In this document: positions 1-7,923 of the stretch, in pieces
Position numbering within the stretch: position 1 is the first letter of the stretch
Layout of the letters: each line of letters begins with the position of its first letter
Source: Streptomyces candidus
GTDB lineage: Bacteria > Actinomycetota > Actinomycetes > Streptomycetales > Streptomycetaceae
Reading direction: 5' to 3'
Assembly (NCBI RefSeq): GCF_014207445.1
Contig: NZ_JACHEM010000009.1
Location: 124,001 to 188,000 of the forward strand
Length of the DNA stretch: 64,000 bases
Made by a program: the position numbers and the translations under genes
Notes under the pieces: model-generated
Databases searched by the model: none
What the model was told of the DNA's origin: nothing
Seen by the model: only the letters and a program-made list of their open reading frames with translations

Positions 1-304
1 CGAAGCCCCAGCCGTTGAAATGCACGGGCTTCCCGGAACCGGCCGCACGGTGGAACTGCGGTGCGACCCTGGCGTCCGCCGCCACCGCGGACCCGGTCGG
101 CCAACCGCCGTCCGCCCCCACCGTGGCGCCCGCCACCCAACGGTCGTCAACCGCCGCCGCGGTTTCCACCGGCACACTGTCCGCCGACGCTTCGACGGGG
201 GGCAGTACGAGCGCGGCGAGCATCGCGGTGAACGCACCCGCGAACCCCAGCGCCCGCCCGGGCGACCATTGTCGTACGTACGCAGAGAGTCTGATTCGGT
301 ACAT
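1..304 (-). CDS. N-terminal part of a secreted protein of unknown function (cut by window edge)
   Basis: The minus-strand frame opens at ATG 304 and stays open to base 1, giving 101 codons with no stop. It starts MYRIRLSAYVRQWSPGRALG and continues into a hydrophobic stretch ending PPVEASA, which reads as a Sec signal peptide of about 40 residues with a plausible cleavage after ASA. The visible mature part is Ala/Gly/Val-rich and ends HFNGWGF. I do not recognise the family from this fragment. No strong Shine-Dalgarno sequence precedes the ATG. The call of a real gene rests on the signal peptide and open frame. The C-terminal portion lies outside the window. Confidence 0.55.
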   Translation of the reverse strand, partial: MYRIRLSAYVRQWSPGRALGFAGAFTAMLAALVLPPVEASADSVPVETAAAVDDRWVAGATVGADGGWPTGSAVAADARVAPQFHRAAGSGKPVHFNGWGF

Positions 305-362
305 ATGGTGAGCTAACGGCCATTCGGTCGCGGAGTCCACGACTCACGCCGTACGGACAGCG

Positions 363-689
363 ATCCGCCCCCAGGATCAACCCGGATGTGGGAACCCCGG
401 TCCCGGCCGTCACCAACATCCGCCCCACACCCGGCACCTGATTGACCGACGCACCCCGGACCTGGCGGACCGCCTCCGCGATCCCGTTCATCCCGTACAG
501 GTAGGCCTCCACGAGATGGCCGCCGTGCGTGTTGAGCGGCAGCCCGTCCGCCGCCACGAAGTCCGCCGCCCCGCCCGGCCCGCAGAAGCCGTACTCCTCC
601 CACTGCATCAGCACGAACGGTGTGAAGTGGGATGTCATGGTCCGAGCCACTCCCGAGGTGACCGCCACCCGCCCCTCGTACTGCTTCAA
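363..689 (-). pseudogene. C-terminal remnant of a thiolase-like (SCP-x / lipid-transfer type) acyl-CoA thiolase
   Basis: About 105 residues in one minus-strand frame match the C-terminal end of SCP2/lipid-transfer thiolases. Visible landmarks are FTPFVLMQWEEYGFC, ADFVAADGLPLNTHGG (the conserved NTHGG with its catalytic-loop His), EAYLYGMNGIAEAVRQ, VNQVPG and VTAGTGVPTSGLIL. An intact enzyme is about 380-400 residues, so roughly the first three quarters, including the nucleophilic Cys region, is missing. The residues before FTPF and after LILGAD look unrelated to the family, and the frame runs on to a stop near 147 without further similarity. No ribosome site is evident. I read it as a decayed gene. 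A short functional protein is unlikely because the active site is incomplete. Confidence 0.7.
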
Positions 690-923
690 ACGGGCTGCGA
701 AGCTTCTGAGTCCCCCCTCGTCGCCGCTTCCCGCACTGGACTGCGCGCCCCCGGGGTGTCCCCCTCCGCATTCGGCCCTCGGCTCCCGTACCCGACGCGG
801 GGCGGGCCCTCAAGACTCGCAGCACAGCCTTCTGACTGTCTGTCAGTCCTGCGAGCCATGTCGAGGTTGCCGTCACCGCGCCCGGAACAGCCCGATCCGC
901 CGGATCGGGCGCAGCCGGACACG

Positions 924-969
924 AAAAACTGCCTGTACGGCGGCGCCGAAGCACCGCCGTACAGGCAGT
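924..969 (-). terminator. Intrinsic terminator of the small secreted protein gene
   Basis: A perfect 16-bp stem (928-943 with 954-969, arm ACTGCCTGTACGGCGG) encloses a 10-nt loop. On the minus strand it is followed at once by a run of five T (924-928). It lies 40 nt past the stop codon at 1010, a classical factor-independent terminator and rare in such a clean form in Streptomyces. A second perfect 8-bp hairpin (891-898 with 902-909) follows. Confidence 0.9.
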
Positions 970-1009
970 CATTCACCCCGCAGCACAGCCCCTCATCAGG
1001 CCGCGCCGA

Positions 1010-1321
1010 CTACCAGAGGGGGAAGAAGTTCACCGCGACGTTGGAGTTGCCCTGGTTGATGGCCGTGAAGCCGGAGCCGTTCACGCTGGCGTTGTTGCTC
1101 TGGTTCGAGGCGCCGGCACCGTTCGCCACCTGCTGCGTGGTGGTGGAGTTGCCGTTGTTCGTGCCGCCCACGCCGCTGCCGGCGATGGTGGCGACAGCCG
1201 CGTTCGATCCGTCGTCCGCGAAGGAACCGTTGTCGGCGACTGCCACCCCGGTGAACAGGGCGGCGGCGAGCGGGAGAGCAGCAACAGCGGCGACAACGCG
1301 GGCGTTACGGATGCTTGCCAT
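1010..1321 (-). CDS. Small secreted Asn/Gly/Ser/Thr-rich protein
   Basis: This encodes 103 residues. ATG 1321 is chosen because GGAGGAATTGAC precedes it directly. Residues 1 to about 28 form a Sec signal peptide (MASIRNARVV, hydrophobic Ala/Leu core, cleavage likely at GVAVA-DNG). The mature part, about 75 residues, has no Cys and is rich in Asn, Gly, Ser and Thr. Recurrent elements are GVGGTNNGNS, TTTQQVANG, SNQSNNASVNG and AINQGNSNVAV, and it ends in aromatic NFFPLW. It is not a chaplin (no chaplin domain) and not a rodlin by what I see. The polar repeats faintly recall curlin repeats. A strong ribosome site and a strong terminator suggest an abundant short transcript. The function is unknown; a surface or hydrophobic-layer role is only inference. 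Confidence 0.8.
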   Translation of the reverse strand: MASIRNARVVAAVAALPLAAALFTGVAVADNGSFADDGSNAAVATIAGSGVGGTNNGNSTTTQQVANGAGASNQSNNASVNGSGFTAINQGNSNVAVNFFPLW

Positions 1322-1624
1322 GTCAATTCCTCCAGGAACTGGTAAATACGGCTGGTTCCAAGGCAGTTGGCCGACCGCCTCGGCTGGTGACGACGTCGCC
1401 CCATCAGACTCGCCCACCGAATCCCCGGCGAACCACCCATCGCGCTCTTATTCACACTCAAGCGTGATGATTTGTCGATAAACCCCCAAGTAGCCGCCAA
1501 ATCGCTCTTGTCATGCACAATTGGTCCACACAATCCAATAACCGCATAAGGAAAAGCGTTCCGGCAGATTTCCGGCCAATTTTTACCGCTTCCCTTATTC
1601 GAACGTCCGTACGACGATGGAGCC
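1322..1624. promoter_or_regulatory. AT-richer divergent promoter region
   Basis: This is 303 bases with no gene, between the divergently transcribed secreted-protein gene (start 1321, minus) and the prim-pol gene (start 1625, plus). The part from about 1440 to 1600 is clearly AT-richer than its surroundings, as expected for promoters in this genome. I could not assign individual -35/-10 boxes with confidence. Confidence 0.5.
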
Positions 1625-2542
1625 ATGGCCACTCCCGACCGGCTCACCGCCACCCTGGCCCTCGCCCACGCCCTCTCCGCGGCGGAGCGCGGTCTGCCCG
1701 TCATCCCCCTGTCCCGCAGCAAACTTCCGGCTCTGCGCTCGCCGCACCACGAGGAGCGCGACACCAGCGCCGACACCCCGTCCGCCCCTCCCTGCCGCGG
1801 CGAGTGCGGGCTCCCGGGCCACGGCGTGCACGACGCCTCGACCGACCCGGCCGTCGTCCGCGCACTGTTCGCCGCCGCGCCACGGGCCGCCGGCTACGGC
1901 ATCGCCTGCGGCCGCCCGCCGCACCACCTCATCGGCATCGACCTCGACACCAAGCACGGCGCCGACCCGACCGCGGCTCTCGGACGCCTGGCCCGCGAGC
2001 ACCACTTCACGCTTCCGGACACGGTCACCGTCCTCACCCCGTCCGGTGGCCGCCACCTCTGGCTGGCCGGCCCACCCGACCCCTCGGTCCCGAACTCCGC
2101 GAGCCGTCTCGCCCCCGGTATCGATGTCCGTGGCTCCGGCGGCTACCTGGTCGGCCCCGGCTCCCTCACGGGACAGGGCGTCTACCACCTGGCTCCCGGC
2201 ACCGCCGCCCTCCCGGTCGCTCCCTGTCCACCGGCCCTCCTCGCCCTCCTGTCCCCGCGCCCGCGCGGCCCGCGCAACCCGCCCCGGTTACCGCCGCCGG
2301 GCCAGGACCGGCGCCCAGGCCACGCGCACGGCCACGGCCTCGTCGAGTTCGTCCGCGCCGCCCACGAGGGCCAACGCAACACCCGCCTCTTCTGGGCCGC
2401 GTGCCGCGCGTACGAGAACGGTCTCGGGCCCGCCCTGGCCCCGGCCCTCGCCGATGCCGCCCTCCACGCCGGCCTCACCCTCCACGAAGCCCGCTCCACC
2501 ATCGCCTCGGCAGCCCGCCTGACGACGGGCACGCGTGCGTGA
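1625..2542 (+). CDS. Bifunctional DNA primase/polymerase domain protein (stand-alone prim-pol)
   Basis: This is a 305-residue archaeo-eukaryotic primase-fold protein of the Prim-Pol type found in plasmids, phages and actinobacteria. The three catalytic signatures are present: the acidic pair in GIDLD (residues 104-108), SGGRHLWL (140-147) with the nucleotide-binding Ser/His, and GIDVRGSGGYLVGPGS (165-180). The C-terminal third (about 200-305) has a Pro/Arg-rich linker and then a short helical module (FVRAAHEGQRNTRLFWAACRAYE) seen in some primase C-termini. There is no helicase domain. The ATG follows a GGAG. The protein is probably able to bind nucleotides and prime or extend DNA, but its cellular role is unknown. 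A diverged relative sits at 8726-9418. Confidence 0.85.
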   Translation: MATPDRLTATLALAHALSAAERGLPVIPLSRSKLPALRSPHHEERDTSADTPSAPPCRGECGLPGHGVHDASTDPAVVRALFAAAPRAAGYGIACGRPPHHLIGIDLDTKHGADPTAALGRLAREHHFTLPDTVTVLTPSGGRHLWLAGPPDPSVPNSASRLAPGIDVRGSGGYLVGPGSLTGQGVYHLAPGTAALPVAPCPPALLALLSPRPRGPRNPPRLPPPGQDRRPGHAHGHGLVEFVRAAHEGQRNTRLFWAACRAYENGLGPALAPALADAALHAGLTLHEARSTIASAARLTTGTRA

Positions 2543-2687
2543 CGCGAGCGGACGGGCACGCGGGCGCGGAAACTGCAGGCACGCGCGCGCGTGAAGGCAG
2601 CAGGAGGCGAGAAGACCGGCAGCGGCCGCCCCAGCGACGCGCGCCGACTCCCGTACGGCCGGGGAGGTTCCCAGTCCGTCCAGTACG

Positions 2688-2722
2688 AAGGCCCCTGACC
2701 GAAACGCCTGGTCAGGGGCCTT
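2688..2722. terminator. Perfect 13-bp hairpin between prim-pol gene and tRNA-Ser
   Basis: AAGGCCCCTGACC (2688-2700) pairs exactly with 2710-2722 around a 9-nt loop. It can end the minus-strand tRNA transcript, whose 3' end is at 2732, and the plus-strand prim-pol transcript. It has no U-tract, as is usual in Streptomyces. Confidence 0.75.
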
Positions 2723-2731
2723 CAACACCTG

Positions 2732-2818
2732 CGGTGGGTGTGGGATTTGAACCCACGGTGACATCGCTGCCACGACGGTTTTCAAGACCGTTCCCTTAGG
2801 CCGCTCGGGCAACCCACC
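2732..2818 (-). tRNA. tRNA-Ser (anticodon UGA)
   Basis: The 87-nt minus-strand sequence folds into a class II tRNA. The acceptor arm is GGTGGGT/ACCCACC with discriminator G, and the D-arm region is TGCCCGAGCGGCCTAAGGGA. The anticodon stem ACGGT/ACCGT holds the loop CTTGAAA, giving anticodon TGA. A long serine-type variable arm and the GGTTCAAATCC T-loop follow. CCA is not fully encoded. Confidence 0.96.
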
Positions 2819-2861
2819 CTCGCGCCACCGACCTGCGGTGACGCGAGGACAGCCTAGCCGG

Positions 2862-4616
2862 TCAGCCGTCGCCCTCGCGTGCCTGGAGGGTGACTTCTGT
2901 CGTGGACTCCTTGCCGCCGCGGGTGTAGGTCAGGGTGACCTTGTCGCCGGGCTTGTGCGTCCAGATCTCACTGATCAGGGTCGGGCCGCTGTCGATGACC
3001 CGGTCGTCGAACTTCGTGATGACGTCGCCGGGCTTGAGACCGGCGGCCGCGGCGGGGCCGTTGGGGGAGATCGCGGGGGTGTTGCCGGTGCCCTGGTCGG
3101 CGATCCTGGCGCCGTTGCCCTTCTGTTCCATGCCGACCGTCGCGCCGATCATCGGGTAGACCGGCTTGCCCGTCTTGATGAGCTGCTGGGCGACGGACTT
3201 GGCCTGGTTGATCGGGATCGCGAAGCCGAGGCCGATGGAGCCGGACTGGCCACTTCCGGAGCCGAAGCCTCCGCTGGGCACGGACTGGATGGCGGAGTTG
3301 ATGCCGATCACCGCGCCCCGCGAGTCGAGGAGGGGGCCGCCGGAGTTGCCGGGGTTGATGGAGGCGTCGGTCTGGAGGGCGCTCATGTACGAGGCCTTGC
3401 TGCCCTGGCCGTCGCCCGAGGCCACCGGGCGGTCCTTGGCGCTGATGATGCCGGTGGTGACCGTGTTGGAGAGGCCGAAGGGGGCTCCGATGGCGATCGT
3501 GGCGTCGCCGACGACGACCTTGTCCGAGTCGCCCAGGGGCAGCGGGGCGAGGTTCTCGGGGTTCTTCAGCTTGATGACCGCGACGTCGTACCCCTGTGCC
3601 CGGCCGACGACCTCCGCGGCGTACTTCTTGCCGTTGGAGAACGTGACGGAGAGGTCGCCGCCGTCGGCCGCCGAGGCGACCACGTGGTTGTTGGTGAGGA
3701 TGTGGCCCTGCTTGTCGTAGACGAAGCCGGTGCCCGTGCCGCCCTCCCCGTTGCCGCCCTGCGCGTCGATCGTGACGACCGACGGAAGCGCCTTGCCCGC
3801 AACCTGCGCGACACTGCCGGGTTCGCGCTTGAAGTCCTGCGGGTTCCCCGCCGCGGAGATGGTGGTGGAACCGCCGGGGGAGTTGGCCTCGCGGTTCGCC
3901 GCCCAGAAGCCGATCCCGCTACCGACGCCGCCGGCCACCAGCGCGGCGACCAGGACGGCTGCGATCAGCCCACCGCGGCCCTTGCTCTTGGGCGGCGGAG
4001 CGTCGGCCATCAGCGGTGCGGCCCAGGGATCACTGCCACCGCTCCCGCCACTGCCGGCGCCGGGGTGACCGAAAGTGCCCGAGTGACCGGAGTGGCCCTG
4101 TCCGGAGCCGTGGCCGCCGCTGGTGTCGTACGAGGAGGGGTACGCGGGCGGCGGGGGCGGCCAGGTGCCCCCGTGAGCAGGCGCGCCTCCGTGAGCAGGT
4201 GCACCCCCGTGAGCAGGCGTGCCTCCGTGAACAGGAGCACCCCCGTGCGCGGGAGAGACCCCGTGCGCAGGTACTCCTCCCTGAGCGGGAGCGGCCTCCG
4301 CGGCGGGAGGCAGCGCTCCGGACGCCGGCGGGTACGGAGGAGCCGCCGGGCTGCCCGGGGTCGCAGCGGTCGAAGACACCGGGGGCGGATCCCCCTGAAC
4401 CCGAGCATCCGGAGTCCGAGCCTCCGGAGCCCCGGCAGCCGCAGTCGGCGCGCCCTCGGCCGGAGCAGCCCGGACGTCCTCGTCCCGGACCCTGTCGCCC
4501 GGCGCGGTTCCCGCCCCCTCGGCCGGAACGGGAGGGGTGTCCTCGACCGGAGCAGGAGGCGGTGGCGGTGCCGACGGGGCGGCCGGTACCGCAGTGCCCT
4601 CGTTCTCGGTGCTCAC
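2862..4616 (-). CDS. HtrA/DegP-like membrane-anchored serine protease with PDZ domain
   Basis: This is 584 residues from GTG 4616, chosen for the GAGGAG 6-11 nt upstream. The order is: a Pro/Ala-rich cytoplasmic region (1-215) containing HGGxPA hexapeptide repeats (about 115-150); one transmembrane helix (about 216-238, GLIAAVLVAALVAGGVGSG); a trypsin-like domain with His311 (NNHVV), Asp344 (GYDVAVIKL) and Ser425 (NPGNSGGPLL); and a C-terminal PDZ domain (GLKPGDVITKFDDRVID). The protease and PDZ parts would face the outside and probably degrade or refold misfolded exported proteins. The N-terminal tail is much longer than in E. coli DegP, as is common in actinobacterial HtrA proteins. It is a single gene facing away from the glycerophosphodiesterase gene. 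Confidence 0.93.
   Translation of the reverse strand: MSTENEGTAVPAAPSAPPPPPAPVEDTPPVPAEGAGTAPGDRVRDEDVRAAPAEGAPTAAAGAPEARTPDARVQGDPPPVSSTAATPGSPAAPPYPPASGALPPAAEAAPAQGGVPAHGVSPAHGGAPVHGGTPAHGGAPAHGGAPAHGGTWPPPPPAYPSSYDTSGGHGSGQGHSGHSGTFGHPGAGSGGSGGSDPWAAPLMADAPPPKSKGRGGLIAAVLVAALVAGGVGSGIGFWAANREANSPGGSTTISAAGNPQDFKREPGSVAQVAGKALPSVVTIDAQGGNGEGGTGTGFVYDKQGHILTNNHVVASAADGGDLSVTFSNGKKYAAEVVGRAQGYDVAVIKLKNPENLAPLPLGDSDKVVVGDATIAIGAPFGLSNTVTTGIISAKDRPVASGDGQGSKASYMSALQTDASINPGNSGGPLLDSRGAVIGINSAIQSVPSGGFGSGSGQSGSIGLGFAIPINQAKSVAQQLIKTGKPVYPMIGATVGMEQKGNGARIADQGTGNTPAISPNGPAAAAGLKPGDVITKFDDRVIDSGPTLISEIWTHKPGDKVTLTYTRGGKESTTEVTLQAREGDG
4173..4280 (-). repeat. 18-bp tandem repeat, about six units, inside the HtrA gene
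   Basis: Units start about every 18 bases from 4173 (GTGAGCAGGCGCGCCTCC type, partly diverged). On the coding strand they give the HGGxPA hexapeptide repeats of the disordered N-terminal tail. The period is a multiple of three, so copy-number changes keep the frame. Confidence 0.8.
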
Positions 4617-4883
4617 AGCTCTCTCCTCGGTTCCACGTCGTCCTGGGTCGGTTCGTCGCACTTTTCGCGCACGTCGTTCAAGTGTGTGGCGTCAGCTTTT
4701 CCCACAGCACGTCAGAGCACTGTAAGCGGGACCTGTGTGTCCGCCGGTCACCCTTTATTCCGGGCCAAACGGACGCATCCGGGCACCCCACGGGAGAGCC
4801 CGTCCGGCCGCGGATCCTCTTCTGCCGGACGCCGCGTCCGCACTTCGCGTACACCTGCCCCGCGTCGGTGACACCATGTCGCG

Positions 4884-5729
4884 GTGACTCACGCACGACA
4901 GCAGACCATCCAGGTAGTTGCCCATCGCGGAGCCTCCGAGGAGGCCCCCGAGCACACCCTGGCCGCGTACCGGAAAGCGATCGAGGACGGGGCGGACGCC
5001 CTGGAGTGCGATGTGCGCCTGACCGCCGACGGCCACCTCGTCTGTGTGCACGACCGCCGGGTGAACCGTACGTCGAACGGCCGCGGCGCGGTCTCCACCC
5101 TCGAACTGGCCGATCTCGCCGCCCTCGACTTCGGCTCCTGGAAGGGCCGGGAGGAGAGCGCCGAGAGCCCGGACTGGGACCCGGGCCGGGAGCCGGGGCG
5201 CAGCAGCGAGCCCGGCGACTTCACCTCCGTACTGACCTTGGAGCGGCTCCTCGAACTGGTCGCGGACGCGGGCCGTCCGCTGCAACTGGCCATCGAGACC
5301 AAGCACCCCACCCGGTGGGCGGGCCGGGTCGAGGGGAGGCTGCTGGAGATGCTGAAGCGGTTCGGCCTGGACAAGCCGCCGGGGGATCCGGACGTGCCCC
5401 CGCCGGTACGGATCATGAGCTTTTCGGCGCGTTCCCTGCACCGCGTCAGCCTCGCGGCACCCGCGATCCCGACGGTGTACCTGATGCAGTTCGTGACGCC
5501 CCGGCTGCGCGACGGACGGCTCCCGGCGGGCGCCGGGATCGCGGGCCCCGGCATGCGGATCGTGCGCAACCACCCCGGGTACATCGCCCGGCTGCACCGC
5601 GCCGGCCACCGGGTGCACGTCTGGACGGTGAACGAACCGGAGGACGTCGAGATGTGCGTGCGCCTCGGCGTGGAGGCGATCATCACCAACCGCCCCAAGC
5701 AGGTCCTCGCCCAACTCGGCCGCGGCTGA
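4884..5729 (+). CDS. Glycerophosphodiester phosphodiesterase family protein
   Basis: This is 281 residues starting at GTG 4884. It is a GDPD TIM-barrel with the signature HRGASEEAPEHTLAAYRKAIEDGADALECDVRLTADG split over the first 50 residues: active-site HRG, metal ligands in E-x-D (ECDV), then VHD and catalytic His (VCVHD). The C-terminal half has the WTVNEPEDVEMCVRLGVEAIITNRP ending typical of the family. It has no signal peptide, so it is a cytosolic enzyme, expected to hydrolyse glycerophosphodiesters to glycerol-3-phosphate and an alcohol. About 50 residues between strands 3 and 4 (SAESPDWDPGREPGRSS) form a charged insert. It is monocistronic. Confidence 0.9.
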   Translation: MTHARQQTIQVVAHRGASEEAPEHTLAAYRKAIEDGADALECDVRLTADGHLVCVHDRRVNRTSNGRGAVSTLELADLAALDFGSWKGREESAESPDWDPGREPGRSSEPGDFTSVLTLERLLELVADAGRPLQLAIETKHPTRWAGRVEGRLLEMLKRFGLDKPPGDPDVPPPVRIMSFSARSLHRVSLAAPAIPTVYLMQFVTPRLRDGRLPAGAGIAGPGMRIVRNHPGYIARLHRAGHRVHVWTVNEPEDVEMCVRLGVEAIITNRPKQVLAQLGRG

Positions 5730-5804
5730 CCCGGTTCGCGCGTCGCCCCACGCCCAAACCACCCCGCGACGACTACGGGGAGTGCGCTGGCGCATCCGTT
5801 CCGT

Positions 5805-6422
5805 ATGCGATCGATGTCAGTGCATCACTGGCCACGGCTTGGCCGGTTTCCGGTCCAGGCCATTGGGGAATTCAACGGTGGCGTGGGGGCGAAGGAGGTC
5901 TCGGGGGTGGCGTTGGTGGAGGCACAGGAGGTGCCCACGTCGTCGTGCATGGCCATTGCACATGGTCCTGCCGGTGTGGGAGCGGCAAGACGTCAGATGC
6001 GTGCGGAGTTGTACGCAAAAGGCGTGTCCGAATCGATCATTGATGATGCGGTACTGATCCTTTCCGAACTTCTCAGCAACGCCTGTCGGCACGGCAGGCC
6101 GCTGGGGAACGCGGCAGAGGTCGGCGAGGGCGACGTCCGCGCCGCATGGGGGGTCGGTCCGACGGGACGACTGACCGTGGAAGTGACGGACGGGGGCGGT
6201 CCGACCCGACCGGTTCCGGCCACTCCGTCGGTCACCGCCAGGGGCGGTCGCGGGCTGAACATCATCAGCGCGCTCGCCCAGGCCTGGGGCGTACGGGACG
6301 ACAGGGCGTCCGGCGAGGTGACGGTGTGGGTGGAGCTCGACGACGGCCACCGGCACCACGACTTCGCCACCCGGGTCGCGCCGCCCGCCCTCGACTTCGC
6401 CATCCCCCTGGACGACTTGTAG
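5805..6422 (+). CDS. RsbW-like ATP-binding regulatory protein (anti-sigma kinase fold)
   Basis: This is up to 205 residues from ATG 5805. Starts at 5814 or further downstream are possible because no clear ribosome site decides. The GHKL ATPase fold is shown by ELLSNACRHG (N-box), EVTDGGGP (G1) and GGRGLNIISALAQAWGV (G2/lid). The first 50 residues are poorly structured, and the true start may lie near VALVEAQEVP. Streptomyces encodes dozens of such proteins. Most have no known partner, and no sigma factor or anti-anti-sigma gene is adjacent here. It is related in fold to the protein at 13098-13556. Confidence 0.82.
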   Translation: MRSMSVHHWPRLGRFPVQAIGEFNGGVGAKEVSGVALVEAQEVPTSSCMAIAHGPAGVGAARRQMRAELYAKGVSESIIDDAVLILSELLSNACRHGRPLGNAAEVGEGDVRAAWGVGPTGRLTVEVTDGGGPTRPVPATPSVTARGGRGLNIISALAQAWGVRDDRASGEVTVWVELDDGHRHHDFATRVAPPALDFAIPLDDL

Positions 6423-6693
6423 CCGAACTCGTAGGGGGTAGGGCCTCCCGGACGTCTTGCAAGCGGGCGTACGGGATCTTTCCCCTGACGGCGTGGAGAG
6501 CGTACGGTCCCCCGCTTCGGACGACTTGCGGGGGCGTACGGGCGGCTCGCCCGAAGGCGGGTGAGCGGCGTCCACGGCCGCGCCCGCCGACCGCCGGTCC
6601 GGGGCCGGAGCCGCGTACGCACCGCAAACCCCCGCTCCCCCATTGCGGCTAGGCTCGCGCCGACACCGCACCGCCGCAAGGGGAGAAGCACGC

Positions 6694-7662
6694 ATGGCCA
6701 AGAAGCGTCCGCAGACCAAGGCCGCCAAACCGCAGGCCGCCAGCAACGAGCCCGTGCCGGTGGTCGGGGCGCGCGAGCCCTGCCCGTGCAGTTCCGGTCG
6801 CCGCTACAAGGCCTGTCACGGCCGTGCCGCCTCGCACGCCGTGACCGAGCTGGTCCAGCGCCCCTTCGAGGGCCTGCCCGGCGAGTGCGACTGGGTCGCC
6901 CTGCGCGAGCTGGTCCCGGCCGCGACCGTCGCCCTCGCCCTCAAGGGCGGGCTGCCGGAAGGCGTTCCCTCCGTCACGCTCGCCACGGTCCTGCCGATGG
7001 CCTGGCCGGCGCTGCGCCGTGAGGACGGATCCGTACTGCTCGGGCTGCAGAACGACACTCCGTCGGGCGACCTGAGCCGCGACCTCGCCGACACCCTCAC
7101 CAGGGCACTGTCCGCCGAGCCCGGCAACCCGGTCGCGGCCGACAAGGCCCCCGCCGACGGCCCGCGCCTACAGGACCTGCTGGACCCGGGCGCCCCCTTC
7201 GTGCCGACCGTGCACACCGGTTTCGAGTTCTGGGTGCCGGACAGCGACAACGCCAACGCCGAGGTCACCGCCTCGCTGGAGCGCGCCAACGCCGCCGCCA
7301 TCCCGACCGTACGGCTGACCGGCGTGGACTCGGCCTACTGGTGCGAGACGCCGGAGAAGAACCACCTGAGGTGGGCCATGCCGCATCCCGAGGAGAAGCT
7401 CCTGGACGCGCTGGCCCGGCTGCACGCGGCCGGCACCTCCTCGCTGGGCGAGGGCACCCGCCTCGTCGGCTCGTTCCGCGCGCACGGGATCACCGTCCCG
7501 GTCTGGGACCTGCCGAGTGCGATGACGGCGGAGGAGTGCGAGAAGCCGGCCGCGGAGTTCGCCGGGCGGCTGGCCGACGCGCTCGCCTCGGACGCCCCGC
7601 TGAACGCCGAGGAGCGCCGTTCCCGGGGCGGCCTCACCAACCGGCAGGTCACCCTCAGCTGA
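6694..7662 (+). CDS. DUF5926-type protein with N-terminal SEC-C zinc motif
   Basis: This is 322 residues. ATG 6694 is preceded by AAGGGGAGAAGCACGC. A basic N-terminus (MAKKRPQTKAAKPQA) is followed by a SEC-C motif CPCSSGRRYKACHG at about residues 32-45, a zinc-binding hairpin also found at the SecA C-terminus. A long conserved domain of unknown function follows (about 60-320, with FEFWVPDSDNANAEVTASLERANAA and HLRWAMPHPEEKLLDALARLHAAG). It is conserved across streptomycetes and has no enzymatic motif I recognise. It is transcribed alone and followed by a structured intergenic element. Confidence 0.82.
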   Translation: MAKKRPQTKAAKPQAASNEPVPVVGAREPCPCSSGRRYKACHGRAASHAVTELVQRPFEGLPGECDWVALRELVPAATVALALKGGLPEGVPSVTLATVLPMAWPALRREDGSVLLGLQNDTPSGDLSRDLADTLTRALSAEPGNPVAADKAPADGPRLQDLLDPGAPFVPTVHTGFEFWVPDSDNANAEVTASLERANAAAIPTVRLTGVDSAYWCETPEKNHLRWAMPHPEEKLLDALARLHAAGTSSLGEGTRLVGSFRAHGITVPVWDLPSAMTAEECEKPAAEFAGRLADALASDAPLNAEERRSRGGLTNRQVTLS

Positions 7663-7803
7663 GGCCTCCGTTGCAGGTCGCACAACGGGACGGAGAGGAC
7701 GCGGTGACCACGGTCGCCACTCTCCGTACTGGCGGGTAAATCCCTGTCTGAATACACGAGATCGAATTTGCGAACAGCAGATCTCTTGTTACCGTTCTAG
7801 GAG

Positions 7804-7841
7804 CCCGGTCGCTGGTGCATCCCCCGTCGCCAGCGACCGGG
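7804..7841 (+). terminator. Strong hairpin with U-rich tail in an AT-rich element
   Basis: A 12-bp perfect stem (CCCGGTCGCTGG at 7804-7815 with 7830-7841) is followed by TCTTTCATTT. A promoter-like pair TTGCGA (7768-7773) and TACCGT (7790-7795, 16-nt spacing) and a 6-bp inverted repeat (7758-7763 with 7780-7785) lie just upstream. It may simply end the SEC-C gene transcript or may be part of a small RNA gene (see findings). Confidence 0.7.
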
Positions 7842-7923
7842 TCTTTCATTTCCGCCCAGTCGGGCGCCTGAGCGAGTCCTGACAAAATGGTCATGCACCG
7901 ATCATGAACTTGGCGGAGAACGG

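Noticed and set aside
4173..4280. Repeats resembling a CRISPR-like array
   Set aside because: Units are contiguous 18-bp coding repeats without spacers and encode HGGxPA in the HtrA tail.
2838..4871. Long plus-strand open frame antisense to the HtrA gene
   Set aside because: Long antisense frames are expected in very GC-rich coding DNA. The product is low-complexity Ala/Gly/Arg/Asp with no domain, and the minus-strand frame is a clear protease.
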